Notes: generated by a model from the sequence alone, not told the origin. A stretch of DNA of 64,000 nt from Adineta ricciae (GCA_905250025.1 CAJNOJ010000124.1:62001-126000), one strand, 5' to 3'; counted from the first letter of the stretch, positions 21,849 through 32,519 are shown. Numbers and translations: made by a program.

Positions 21849-24290
21849 ATGGCTGTGAACAATAGTACAACTGATAGTAGGTTACAGATATCTGTAAATA
21901 CTGGTATTTCAATCAAATTTATTTTGTATGTAGATCAAAAGGTACGAAAGGCTCTCCGACGACAGACAGAGAGCGATGAGCTAGTTCCGCTACCGAAACT
22001 TTCGGATGAATCAACTGACAGAAAGCAATTTAGTAATAGTTCGAACTATGAATTATTATCTAGCAAAACGCAGGAAAAGCCCGCTGTTTTCAATACTACA
22101 GTTGGAAATGTTATTCCAAATGATGATGTTAATCGACCAAAAGCCCAAAGTTTAACGAAAATGCAATCTCAATATATTGTTCAAGTATGTAATCTGAACA
22201 GAGCGATGTTTATTGATGGAGAAAAACCAAAACACAGCTTCGAAACAGTCATACAAATGAAAGATGATGTAAAGCTAAAAGCGCTTGATTTCGATATAAT
22301 GAGCTTTGATGCACACGTTACATACACTGAACGAGCTAGTGCATACGTGGAAAATAAATTAACCGGTGCGGATTTAAGTTTATCTTGTCCATTCATTGCG
22401 GCACCCGTTGAGGGTGAGAAAAGCAAAAAGAATGCCTCTACAAGTCGAAAGAAGCAGGTTTACATAACGTGCACATGGGATTGTCCACGCATGCGAGTGA
22501 AAATCGATGAAGATCGTTTTGAACCAACACGCATATTTCTAAATGAAGTTGATCGAATATTAGGTTTGCCGATAGAAGAACAATATGGTCAGTTTGAGAA
22601 ACTACATACTAAGTATGGACATAAAATTGCAACAGAAGTAGTGATTGGCGGACAGTTGTTCCATACGGATGTAAAAAACCAAGACAGTGTGGTCGACGTA
22701 TCAAGTCATAAGAACAATCTGAAAGCAGCATTTAGTGCATCTATTACCAAAGTACCAATTACTGATGAATTAGGTATGACAGTTAAAGGTGGAATCGGAG
22801 GTGGCAAGCTGAGCGAAAACCGATCACACAATGAGAATGATATCCAAATGATGCATTTTACATTTAGAGCAACAGGTGGAGATACAGTTTTATGCCAAGA
22901 ACCAGGAAAATGGATTGCAACTGTACCTGAATATCATAATTGGCGAGTAATTGCTATTGAAAAGCTTGAGCCTCTATATAAAGTCTTGGATGATGAACGG
23001 CAACGAAAAATCGAATTGGCATTACAGCACTATAATACAGTTAAATTAGCAAGCGAACGTTCTTTAAATGATTCTTGTGATATCGTCAAACTGGAAATCA
23101 CTCTGATAGCTGACGATAGATTAGTGTTTAGACAAATATACCAGCTACTTTCCACAACCTTTCCACTGGTAGTTAGCCAAACGAATGAAATCCACACCGG
23201 GACTGATTTTTTGAAAGGTACAAAACTGTGTTATTATGGTACAGCACCTAGAATCTTGAGCTTTATTGAGACGATGGATGTATCTACGGATTGCCCTCGT
23301 ATGATTTTGGATATCTTTTTACCGCATTGGAAAGATCTCAGTGATGCTACTATAGAACTAATTCATCGAACGCTCAAATTTGAAAACACAAAAATCGACA
23401 CTAACATTCATATATCATCATACAAGCAAGTTTTAACAAAAAATAACGACACATTTTACATCGAATCTGAACTTCAAGATGAAAAAGCAATGCAGAATGT
23501 ATGGAAACTACTCAAACAACTAGATACACTTACAACAATGATCAATGACCATACTATTGATTTTTTTCACGATCTGAACGTACTGGCTGTGGCACTGAAA
23601 ACCAATACAACAGTTGAAACACTAAATTTGTCGAGTTGGATTTTGAGAGAAGAACAAGTGACTGCACTGGCTCAGTCAGTTGAAGTGAATAAAACCTTGA
23701 AAAATTTACAGATTTGTCTTGGTTGGCATAAAAATAACGAGCATTTATTAGCAATCACAAAAATGTTAAAAAACAATCGCACATTGACAGCTTTAGGCCT
23801 TCGGGTATGTTGTGAGAAACAAGTTTATGGTATTATGGAAGGTTTAAAACTGAATATAACCTTAAAACAACTGAGTTTCAAAATATTTTACACAAAAAAT
23901 GTGATGCTTGAAAAGTTATGTGAATCGCTGAAAACTAATACATCACTAGAAAATTTGAGCTTTTACCGTTCTGGAATCGATGATTACACTATCAAGATAC
24001 TGGTCCAATTTCTTAAAACGAATGGGACATTGAAACGTCTTACAATCAGAGTCAGCCGTATCACTGATATAGGAGTACAACTATTGTTTGATGCCTTAAA
24101 AATCAATGAAACGTTAGCAATACTTGATATCAGTCACAACAAAAGAATGATGAATTTCACGTTTACAATCCCGAGGGATGGCATTCAAATACTTTGTGAG
24201 CCCTGGCTACCGCCATCAAAGCGTCCAAATAAAAATAACCATATTGAAGAAATTCGTTTTTTTGCTGCATGTCATCGTTCTTCACATTGA
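21849..24290 (+). CDS. MACPF-domain/leucine-rich-repeat protein (copy 1)
   Basis: A single-exon 813-residue protein. Residues about 105-395 resemble a membrane-attack-complex/perforin domain. The family signature appears as KYGHKIATEVVIGG (255-268, compare YGTH...GG). Further on are a Gly-rich hairpin (VKGGIGGGK), TGGDTVLCQEPGKW (342-355) and the closing P-x5-W region. Residues about 560-790 are five to seven ribonuclease-inhibitor-type LRRs of the pattern LAVALKTNTTVETLNLS, in which N(K)TL/NTSLE recurs every ~28 residues. No signal peptide is visible, so a cytosolic or unconventionally released protein is likely. MACPF proteins oligomerise into pores; the LRRs may sense or target. The gene is tail-to-tail with the LamG gene (167 bp apart). 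The intact allele at 32527 has the same length. Confidence 0.75.
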   Translation: MAVNNSTTDSRLQISVNTGISIKFILYVDQKVRKALRRQTESDELVPLPKLSDESTDRKQFSNSSNYELLSSKTQEKPAVFNTTVGNVIPNDDVNRPKAQSLTKMQSQYIVQVCNLNRAMFIDGEKPKHSFETVIQMKDDVKLKALDFDIMSFDAHVTYTERASAYVENKLTGADLSLSCPFIAAPVEGEKSKKNASTSRKKQVYITCTWDCPRMRVKIDEDRFEPTRIFLNEVDRILGLPIEEQYGQFEKLHTKYGHKIATEVVIGGQLFHTDVKNQDSVVDVSSHKNNLKAAFSASITKVPITDELGMTVKGGIGGGKLSENRSHNENDIQMMHFTFRATGGDTVLCQEPGKWIATVPEYHNWRVIAIEKLEPLYKVLDDERQRKIELALQHYNTVKLASERSLNDSCDIVKLEITLIADDRLVFRQIYQLLSTTFPLVVSQTNEIHTGTDFLKGTKLCYYGTAPRILSFIETMDVSTDCPRMILDIFLPHWKDLSDATIELIHRTLKFENTKIDTNIHISSYKQVLTKNNDTFYIESELQDEKAMQNVWKLLKQLDTLTTMINDHTIDFFHDLNVLAVALKTNTTVETLNLSSWILREEQVTALAQSVEVNKTLKNLQICLGWHKNNEHLLAITKMLKNNRTLTALGLRVCCEKQVYGIMEGLKLNITLKQLSFKIFYTKNVMLEKLCESLKTNTSLENLSFYRSGIDDYTIKILVQFLKTNGTLKRLTIRVSRITDIGVQLLFDALKINETLAILDISHNKRMMNFTFTIPRDGIQILCEPWLPPSKRPNKNNHIEEIRFFAACHRSSH

Positions 24291-24457
24291 TTTGCATTGA
24301 TATATTTTGGATTATTTCGTTGTAAATGTGGTTAAGAATACAGAAAACATACGACTATAAATATAATTGCTTTTTATTTTCAAGAGGAACCGACACTACT
24401 GAAAGAAAAATAATAAATTGATTCTATTAGAAAACGTGCATTACAGACCGATGAAAA

Positions 24458-26202
24458 TCAAGGATTGGCTAGCGCATATACTTCACTAGCATTGAATGCA
24501 CGCGAATAGATTCGAAATTCATCCATCAGTCCATGGTATTGCGCGGGCACGACGGCACCCGACGAACAAGAACAAAGAGTTGTATTACCACAATGTCCAA
24601 CTATTACAGTAACAGGAGGCGAAAGTGTTGAATTTGACAATGTCGCAGTACTAATAGCTACAAGCGAACCATTGACATACAAACGAATACTACCATTGGA
24701 TGAATATGTGTGTGCAATATGAATCCAGCTATTTGAGCTAATAACCGGTCCATGTATAGTCAAGATTTGTGTTGCATTCCATGATTGAGCAACAAGTGAA
24801 CCCGACGAAGTGAAACCAAGGATTGGAATACACCGTATTGTTGCCGCAGTTGGCATATACATATGAACAAGTGTCCCGTTTTGTGTCGAATAAGGATAAA
24901 TCCAAAACGCAAATGAATATGGCCAACCTGTAGTACCAAGTAATATAAGATTATTTATTTGTATGTACGATGCTGTTCCGTTGAAGACAATTGCATCGTC
25001 TACACGTCCAGCTGTGAAAGTCGTATCGATTCCAGTGCCATTAATCAAATTAGGTCCAGAATCGAGTAGATTCTGATTGATAAAAGAATAGTAAACAACA
25101 AGAGTAGCTGTGTCTAAGATTTCGCTGGCACTTTTGACTCGTGTCACTATTGAGAGCTGATCAATCAAGCCTCCATAGTACATGCTAAGGACTTTTGCTC
25201 CACCAATAATTAATGTAGTATTCGGTGTTCCTTGGAAAGGAGATACTGAACTGCAATTTGTATCAAGATATCCATTAACGTAGAGACTCATTGTGTTCGA
25301 CGTATAATCGTAAATGAAGGCGAGATGTACCCAAGTACTACTTTTGACACTTCTCGAGCTTCCGCAATCCGAGTAGTACAATGTGAGCATCGGTTTACCA
25401 CTACGAAGCAGTGCTTGCAAACACCTATAATTAGGTGATGTTGTTTGACATATGACCACAAATGGATAATCATTAGTAGACATTCCCGATGTTGGATTAG
25501 CCCACAGATCTATGGTGAAACTTCGATTACGAAGGTTAACATAAGGAGTCGATACCATCACGTAAGATGTTGCTGAGTAAGTCAGAGACAAAGCTGCTCC
25601 ATAACCAGTAATACCAAGGGCAGAATATGTTATGCTGCTGAAATTAGTAGTGTACACATTGCTCAGATCTTTGGCACTATTATCAAAAGGCCAAAAAATT
25701 GAAATTACAGGCACTGAACTTGCAGTGGTAGCTAAAAATATTCAAAGTGAAACACGAGCAGTTGTGCAAATTTATTCAAATAGAAAAACTTGCCAGCATT
25801 ATACAAATTGGTAGTAGCCGGTTTTATTGTTGTTGTTGTCGCAGCAGCATTTGTTAGAACAGTAGTTAACCGTGTTTGTGTTGTTGAGTAGTTAGTATTC
25901 ACGCTTGTGACAGGCGGTAATTGGCGAAAATAGAATGTGCTATTCAAATCATTTTGTACACTATAAATGAATGAAGACGAATAATTTGTGAATAGTGCAC
26001 ATGTATCATTTTGAGAGTTATAGTTGAAACCTTGAATATTCTGGCTCGATGTTACTAAGATACAGATACATGTGTAATACGTTGTATTTATTATTGTTCC
26101 AGATGGTACTACACGAACATTTTTGATAACGCCTACTTGTACGCTATTTGCTGTAGACGCAAACAAAACAAGTAGAAACGGGAGTAGACCTTCGATATAC
26201 AT
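24458..26202 (-). CDS. Secreted PAN-like/double LamG lectin-like protein (copy 1)
   Basis: Two exons, 26202-25794 and 25731-24458, with a 62-nt intron; 560 residues. The start MYIEGLLPFLLVLFASTANS is a signal peptide. A PAN/apple-like segment follows (YYTCICILVTSSQNIQGFNY ... DTCALF, about 40-75), then a Thr-rich, probably O-glycosylated linker (105-140). Two LamG/concanavalin-like jelly rolls follow (about 175-345 and 355-545), each with the typical SSTWVHLAFIYD / SNSWIHIAHTYS strand, YVNG turn and GLIDQL / GLMDEFRIYSR end. About 20 sequons. No membrane anchor, so secreted; probably binds glycans or matrix. The intron begins GCAAGT, a GC-AG type. It is divergent from the PARP-like gene with a 578-bp shared upstream region. 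Confidence 0.8.
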
Positions 26203-26780
26203 TTGAATTTAAGAATGATGAGAACTAGTTTTTTGAAACTTAATTATCAACTTCATTTCTCTGTTGAGTATTTGTCTGCCCAGAAAAAAAATTAATTGAA
26301 TTCTTTATCACACCCTTCATTCTCGATTTCTCGAGCATATTCAATGCGCACTTTTACGTATTTACATAATAACTATAGGAAAACAAAGCAGTGTGTTCGG
26401 ATGTTTGCACAAAAATTCTTGAAAACTAGAACGTTTTGTCATTGAACTTTTTCTGCGTATATTCAAGTGATTTGGCCTTCATAGAATAAAACTATGAAAT
26501 GGAAGGTGTTCATGGACTCCAAGGCGTTGCAGATTTGTTTTGTCAGCGAGTCTGAGAACATATCATCGCGGATACGTATATAAAAAAACGTTTATCCCGT
26601 TTATTTCTCACTCCTAGTGATTGCGAAATTTCTACCACTATGCGTGTGTCATAAAAAGGAAAATGAATGTTTGCCTGGTATTATGTAATTACCATCATTT
26701 ATATGCTAACAAAGTTACTTATTTTCGTATGTATTCTTCAACTTCAAACAAGTAGGATAATAAAGATAAGTAGTAAGAAA
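26203..26780. promoter_or_regulatory. Shared divergent promoter region (LamG / PARP-like)
   Basis: 578 bp between the LamG start (-) and the PARP-like start (+). A TATAAAAAAACG element at 26577 is conserved at about 37249 on the other allele and could serve the PARP-like gene. Short upstream ATGs (for example 26667) precede the real start; on the other allele the matching frame is closed by a stop. Promoter function is inferred. Confidence 0.4.
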
Positions 26781-27785
26781 ATGCCAGATATTGAATATGA
26801 TGGTTTTGAATTTTATTCCAGTCAAGATCCGTTTGAACTCGAGTATGTAATTGAACAGTTTGAGTTTCGGCGATGTTGGAAATCGAAAACGAAAGGAAGA
26901 AAATCTTCTTTTTCAATTTCATCGAAAACCGCTCGGTCTCAATCGATATCTATCAAATTCCACTCAGTTAATTGTACAAAGAAGCCATCTGGAAATAAAA
27001 CAAGAAACCAAAAATCTCGTATACGAAATTCAAATAGATTTGGATGTGATCAACAATTACAAGCTAAAACAAAATCCAATTCGACGACATTAACCGAAGA
27101 ATCTAAACAAACTTTTTCCATTTTTCGTCGTCGATTCTATCAAAAATATCGTGATGCCATCAAAGCTTCCCTCAAAAACAATTCTGATATCAAAATAACC
27201 GACATTCGCCTCGCGCACGTGAATAAATCAGTTCAAGATGATTTTATGAAAACATTGGCAAAACAATCCTCACATCACCCACAATTAGTTTATCATGGCA
27301 CAAAATCAAATAATATCGAAGGCATTCTACAATATGGATTCTTAATTCCAGAAGTGCCACATCCAACCAATGCAGATGCACCTATAATTCAAATGATAAA
27401 TGGCGCAGTTCATGGCACAGGAGTCTATTGCAGTTATACTGCTGATTACTCTTTGTATTACTCGGACGATATTAATACTCTATTGGCATGCGCCGCTATA
27501 CCACATCAACACACGAATGGGCGTATTCACCGTCGTCATGGAAACATTTTAGTTTTATCGAATGTATCACAAATTGTACCATTATTCTTAGTGGATTTTG
27601 AGTTTCAAAACCGATCTCAGATGAACTATCCTTACTTTAAACAACATCAACTCGATGAACATGACGAAAGAAAACGACGAACTGTTTGTTTGAGAAAGTA
27701 TTTCCAAAAAATTTTAAATTATCTGAATGATCAATCACGGAGTCAAAGTCGATATCAACTACGAATAGTTGATTTCCATGAGTAG
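26781..27785 (+). CDS. PARP-like mono-ADP-ribosyltransferase (copy 1)
   Basis: 334 residues from ATG 26781. The frame is open from 26667, but the allele at 37450 has a stop there and starts at the matching Met. An acidic N-terminus (MPDIEYDGFEF) is followed by a basic, Ser-rich disordered region (about 30-110). A PARP catalytic-type fold follows from about 135: LVYHGTKSNNIEGILQYGF (169-187) holds the NAD-binding His-Gly-Thr, HGTGVYCSYTADYSLYYS (211-228) the Tyr block, and VPLFLVDFE the closing strand. The catalytic Glu of polymerising PARPs is not obvious, suggesting a mono-transferase. No signal peptide, so intracellular. It converges on the HEPN gene with only 46 bp between stops; AATAAA at 27816. 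Confidence 0.75.
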   Translation: MPDIEYDGFEFYSSQDPFELEYVIEQFEFRRCWKSKTKGRKSSFSISSKTARSQSISIKFHSVNCTKKPSGNKTRNQKSRIRNSNRFGCDQQLQAKTKSNSTTLTEESKQTFSIFRRRFYQKYRDAIKASLKNNSDIKITDIRLAHVNKSVQDDFMKTLAKQSSHHPQLVYHGTKSNNIEGILQYGFLIPEVPHPTNADAPIIQMINGAVHGTGVYCSYTADYSLYYSDDINTLLACAAIPHQHTNGRIHRRHGNILVLSNVSQIVPLFLVDFEFQNRSQMNYPYFKQHQLDEHDERKRRTVCLRKYFQKILNYLNDQSRSQSRYQLRIVDFHE

Positions 27786-27831
27786 CACACATCTGTTTTT
27801 TATTATTCAGTTTCTAATAAACATGTCACCA

Positions 27832-29631
27832 TCATTCTCGTATACAAATCAGTTCGTGTTTATATAATTTCCAATCTATAGTTTGACATTCTTCTGAACA
27901 ATAGCGTGCTCGTTTACAATCACCACAACGGTATGATGCATTCGCTTGTCCACAACATCGACACATATTAACTACATATTCATCTTCACTTTGCATCATA
28001 ATTGATGCATATTCATCCACGCGAATGATGGGTTTCTTATCACTCGCACCTATTCGTAGATATGGGTTAATAATATTCATTTTACTTCCAATTCGAAATA
28101 CTTTTTTAATTAGATATTCTCCTTGATCTTCAGGAAAGCCATAAATGCAGATTTTTTTGCAATCGCGATGCTCATCTTCTGTCACCAAGTGAATTGACGG
28201 TGCCCATCCATATGCTTCTCCAATAACAGTTACCGACAATACATATCGTTCGTAGACATGATCCTCTGTTTGATTCATTTCGCGAAATGTAATCGGCATT
28301 AACCCAATCAATGATTTAGCTGTTCGTTGAGAAAACCGGCCTCCCTGTGTGACATTTCCCGAAGCAATAACGTTTTTGCTTTTCGATTGTAACAAATGAT
28401 TTTGCCATCGACGCTGTTCAACTATAATTTCAATACGAGCCGGATTTTCTAGTCGTGTTTCGTTTTCAGCACGATGATTGGACAGCTTTGTTTTGATTGT
28501 AGAAAACAATTCAAGCTGACATTTGACGAGATCTTTAATACTTGGATCATAAGGTAAAAAGCATGGTAATTGCAGTTTTTCTGCTTCTTCACCTTGCTCG
28601 TACATTTCCGTAGCTTTTTCTAAATTTAGACTATGTTCTACCTCGATATAGCACATAGCCATGGCATAATAAGCATCAGGGACTTTTCGATGATCCTGTG
28701 GTGCAATTGCAAGAAATGTGCGATATGCTTGGATTGCTTCGTCCATATCGTTTCGTAACAAACGTAATGCACCAGCTCTATCGTACAGTAAACCACAATG
28801 ATGTGGATCTATTTCCAACCCAAGATTAGCATTATACAACGCTTTGTCATATTCTCTTAAAAAACCATGTTTTGCGGCGCTTAATTCAAAAAAATAAAAT
28901 GATTTCGGATACTTTTGTTTGCATGGACCAAGAAAGGTATTAACTAGTGTATGCGCATCCGAATGTATACTTCCATAACATGTTCGGGCATCTTCGTCAA
29001 GTTGTGAGACAGACGAACCACATCGGCGAAGAACGCGGTCTACAAGATCTACAACCTTATCACGTATATCTAAGCTTGGATACGAGGCAGCAACTATATA
29101 CTCAAGACGATAAGACTGTGCAAGGTTGTGTATAATCGAATTCTCTTCATCTTCTGTGAATGAATTCTTCTCCGTAAATGGATAGATTGCTTCTATAAAA
29201 TGTTCCTGAGCATCGCACATGATTTTTGCTGTTTTCGAACCACGATTAGCATGTTCTAATAAGGTGCGGTATTCGTAGAGAGTTGATTCATCCGATGCTG
29301 TCGAGGAGGATGTAGTGTTCTTTATTGAACTGAACAGTTCGAATATCTTATCCTTTATCTGCAACATATCTGGCGAAAGTTGATTGTAGATACTTTGTTT
29401 CGCTTCTAAGTCTGCTTCAAATCCATGATCGGCTTGAGCAACGATGTGACCTGCATCACGGGCTCGATTGTACCATATCTTTGCCCTTTCAAATTTAGCT
29501 CTGCGGCTAAACAAAATTGCTAAATTATACATAGCATTGGAATCACCTTGTTGAGCGGCCTGCTCATATATATGTTCAGCTTTGTCGAGATCCAATATGA
29601 CACCACTGCCATTTTCATACAATGAAGCTAA
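27832..29631 (-). CDS. HEPN-TPR-Sel1-MYND protein, C-terminal part (copy 1)
   Basis: C-terminal ~600 codons of the gene complete at 38501-41782, cut by the N run at 29632. It starts within Sel1 repeats (LASLYENGSGV, AEHIYEQAAQQGDSNAMYNL) and passes through TPR-like helices (YDKALYNANLGLEIDPHHCG, AIQAYRTFLAIAPQDH). It ends in a MYND zinc finger (CRCCGQAN...CGDC...YCSEECQ...H...C). The frame appears to run on across the N run into the glycosyltransferase gene, but this is an artefact. Differences from the full copy are scattered substitutions with no stop, so this allele also looks functional as far as visible. Confidence 0.8.
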   Translation of the reverse strand, partial: LASLYENGSGVILDLDKAEHIYEQAAQQGDSNAMYNLAILFSRRAKFERAKIWYNRARDAGHIVAQADHGFEADLEAKQSIYNQLSPDMLQIKDKIFELFSSIKNTTSSSTASDESTLYEYRTLLEHANRGSKTAKIMCDAQEHFIEAIYPFTEKNSFTEDEENSIIHNLAQSYRLEYIVAASYPSLDIRDKVVDLVDRVLRRCGSSVSQLDEDARTCYGSIHSDAHTLVNTFLGPCKQKYPKSFYFFELSAAKHGFLREYDKALYNANLGLEIDPHHCGLLYDRAGALRLLRNDMDEAIQAYRTFLAIAPQDHRKVPDAYYAMAMCYIEVEHSLNLEKATEMYEQGEEAEKLQLPCFLPYDPSIKDLVKCQLELFSTIKTKLSNHRAENETRLENPARIEIIVEQRRWQNHLLQSKSKNVIASGNVTQGGRFSQRTAKSLIGLMPITFREMNQTEDHVYERYVLSVTVIGEAYGWAPSIHLVTEDEHRDCKKICIYGFPEDQGEYLIKKVFRIGSKMNIINPYLRIGASDKKPIIRVDEYASIMMQSEDEYVVNMCRCCGQANASYRCGDCKRARYCSEECQTIDWKLYKHELICIRE

Positions 29632-29722
29632 NNNNNNNNNNNNNNNNNNNNNNNNNNNNNNNNNNNNNNNNNNNNNNNNNNNNNNNNNNNNNNNNNNNNN
29701 NNNNNNNNNNNNNNNNNNNNNN
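29632..29722. other. Assembly gap (91 N)
   Basis: 91 N join the middle of the HEPN-MYND gene to the middle of a glycosyltransferase copy. The bases just after the gap (29723-29763) match the glycosyltransferase poorly and contain 'cccgggaccccggg', suggesting low-quality contig-end sequence. Confidence 0.95.
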
Positions 29723-30255
29723 CTTTCTAACCCTCCATCGAAATACCCGGGACCCCGGGACCACTGACGAAGGTTTACAATGGTTTGATCAGTTGAATCA
29801 CTTTCGAGAATATGAATCGAAGAAGATGGATGGAAAAGATCGATGATCGGCTCGATATAGTTTCGATACGTTTCAATATGGTTTTCAATGTTACGTGCAC
29901 AAGAGAGAACTACTAAACGAAATGAACGAAGTTGACGAAGAGAATCTTGATAGGACGAATTTGATATTTCTTGTGGTAGATTGGCTTGAGGATAATCACG
30001 TTCGAAAAACGAACGATTTTCAGATATAGTGTATGGTTCGCAAGTGAAGTAAACGAATGTTCTTGCTACTTTTAGTGCAGAAACGATGCGTGAATAGTTC
30101 TTAGTGGCAAATAAGCTAATGACAACGAGACATGCGATCATCAAGAGAATTAATAAATATTTGAATATAAGACATTTTGATTGACATCCGATAAGTCTTC
30201 GTCGTTTTTGATAATAACTAAAATTTAATTCTTGGACGAAATCCACATCGTTCAT
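29723..30255 (-). CDS. Glycosyltransferase, N-terminal part (copy 2)
   Basis: N-terminal ~165 residues of the type II glycosyltransferase seen whole at 16986-18050, from ATG 30255. Cytosolic basic tail, signal-anchor helix (YLLILLMIACLVVISLFAT), then LVVLSCARNIENHIETYRNY and ILESDSTDQT. The catalytic DVD block is lost at the N run. The last few residues before the gap (29723-29763) look corrupted. Intact as far as it goes. Confidence 0.7.
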
Positions 30256-30479
30256 CTCAGATCGATTCTTACACCAAACTTGAAAGACCTACGTCGACTA
30301 TTTGCAGCACTTTGTTGATCGAAAAAAATGTACTCGATAACGATTGCGCGATTGACAGAAATCTACGACATTTCAAAACCTACGCAGAAACCGAAAATAT
30401 TACACTCTGCTATTCTTTTCCAATTACTGAGCTGTGACGCTGCGCACATATTGCGTCATACACTACAGGTTTCCATGCT

Positions 30480-31380
30480 GAAAAACGTCAATTAATGAAA
30501 ATGACTCTTTTTACACATCGAAAAACAAAAAAGTAAACGCATTTTGCATGACACAACGCATTTTCAATTTCTATGTCACAACATTCATAGATTATGTTTG
30601 GGCTTATTCGCATCAGGAGTTTTTTTCACGACGCGATCGAAGTTGTCGAATGAATTCGGTGCGAAATAACTTCGAATTTAAGCAATGCACATAAAAGTTT
30701 ATCTGTGGAAAGGAAATATGTTTGAGATAGTGTTCATTTTTAGACTCTCAAAAGTCTTATAGGTGCTACTGTTCGCTTACATTTACATATAATGATAGTA
30801 ATATCTAGCTTAGCAACAATGATGATTACAGCTGGTATTAATGGACTAATCTATGCGTAGAACAAACGCAATCGATTTTATTTACCGCATGAGATAATCC
30901 GGACTAGCATGTTTAACGGTTCATTGAAAATAGAAGAAAGAAAAATACTCCACATTCATAAGACTTGGCGTACAAGTGATTTTTCGAACTCCGATGAAGT
31001 CACCAGAGGTAAGTGAAGATCAATGTCTGTGATGAGAACTATAAACATCGCCAATAGAGTCTTCCTTAGAGTGCACAGCGAAACTGATTTGACTGGAAAT
31101 CGAGTCCGAATCCATCGATAGCGCGAGGCTAGCACCGAAATTCAACTGAATCAAAAACAAAAATAAATAAAACGAGCATGTTGATGGCGAATAGAGCAAT
31201 GACGAAGCATCCGATTGAGCTATTTCTTAAATGTCGACTGTGAAAAGGTGAATAAACTAAACAATATGTATATGTCGAAACACTCACGCACACTTAATTT
31301 TTTATTTTCTCAATGTGTGTCATAAAAACTACGTTTAGAGTGTACATTATAAGAATTGTTAATAAAACTTTTCGAAATTA
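30480..31380 (-). pseudogene. Degenerate rhodopsin-like GPCR (copy 2)
   Basis: Allele of the relic at 18244-19381. The TM2-like block (HLRNSSIGCFVIALFAINML, about 31165-31245) and the TM7/helix-8 block (about 30640-30710) remain. A deletion of about 220 bp, corresponding to 18549-18772, removes the TM6 exon; the join lies at about 30758-30762. Frame shifts near 31130-31160 add to the damage. Confidence 0.55.
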
Positions 31381-32141
31381 TCATAAAACTTAAAACTGCA
31401 TGACCTGCAGTGTTACTTCTTCATTTCATTATTAAATAATGATGAAGATAAAGTAGTAGTCCTACTATAATGAACTTGATTCATAAAAAAATAGAAGAAT
31501 CTTCTGTTTACTCTCTATTGTAGTTCAATTCCATATGAGATCAATTTCATTCTATTTAAATAAAAATTTATATCTAGAAAAATTGCTGCTTAGCATATTC
31601 ATTAACCAGATAAAAGTACCTGTTAAATAATATATTTGACACTAAGGTATAAAAGAAACTTTAACGATCACAAGATTAAGCAGAAGTACGTGATTTATTG
31701 GTATTCAGCTCGATTATTATGTTTCTTCTATCGTTTCTAATATCTATTCAATTGCATAAACTTACGATTTAGTTAGTATACCAATCAAAATATCATTTGC
31801 TTTGTATAAAACAAAACCGAGCATGTTTTAAATATTTGTCGCAATACAAGATCTATGTGTAATTATATTATTCATTAGTAGATAAATTTCATTAGAGTAA
31901 AACGTAATGGAACTAATAATTTTCAACCATTCCGGAGTGTCGCTCACTCTTCATTATGTCTAATGACAGAGAGAAACGCGTTAAAATCAACCTAGATATA
32001 TATGTTCTGTTTGACGCATCATTTCGGATTAATTAACTTTTCCTTTGAGAGACTTCTCTAATTAAAAAGACTATAGCCTAGGTACGTGTTCTGTCGCATT
32101 CATTATACAACTGATACTTTGCAATCTCTTTTCTTATTAAA
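31381..32141. other. Noncoding interval
   Basis: 5' flank of the truncated GPCR copy, homologous to 19382-20161. No gene seen. Confidence 0.4.
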
Positions 32142-32519
32142 ATGAACATTTCATTCGTAAATTCAACGGAAACCATTGTCGGTTTCGAAACGCCATGGAC
32201 AAGAAATATCAAATTCTTTGTTTTTGTGGCACTTGAACCGCCAGCACTGCTTATGAACAGTCTTCTTATCTTCTATCTCGTTGCTGATCGAACACTTCGT
32301 GGCACTCTTCAATATCATGCCGTTTTAGCATTACTCATCGTCACTTTTCTCACCAACTCTATCGAAGTACCACGCATCATTCATTATCTGCACTTAGGCA
32401 TTGTTTTACCACAAACCGATCTCAACTGTTTGATATGGCAATGTTGTGATTATCTCTTGTTCAGCTCTGTCAATGTTCTCATGTGTTGGACATCGATCGA
32501 ACGATATCTCTTCATTTTT
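32142..32519 (+). CDS. Rhodopsin-like GPCR, N-terminal part (copy 2)
   Basis: First 126 codons of an allele of the GPCR at 20162, through TM1-TM3 and the ERYLFIF motif, then cut by the N at 32520. Only a few residues differ (for example FLFVAL to FVFVAL). The frame that continues across the N into the MACPF-LRR gene is an artefact. Confidence 0.8.

Noticed and set aside
26667-26780. N-terminal extension of the PARP-like protein (MFAWYYVITIIYML...)
   Set aside because: The other allele has a stop codon and frame change in the matching stretch, and both proteins are 334 residues from the downstream Met.
27832-30255. An 807-codon frame joining a glycosyltransferase N-terminus to a TPR/MYND protein
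   Set aside because: It crosses 91 N; the two halves are separate genes elsewhere in the window.
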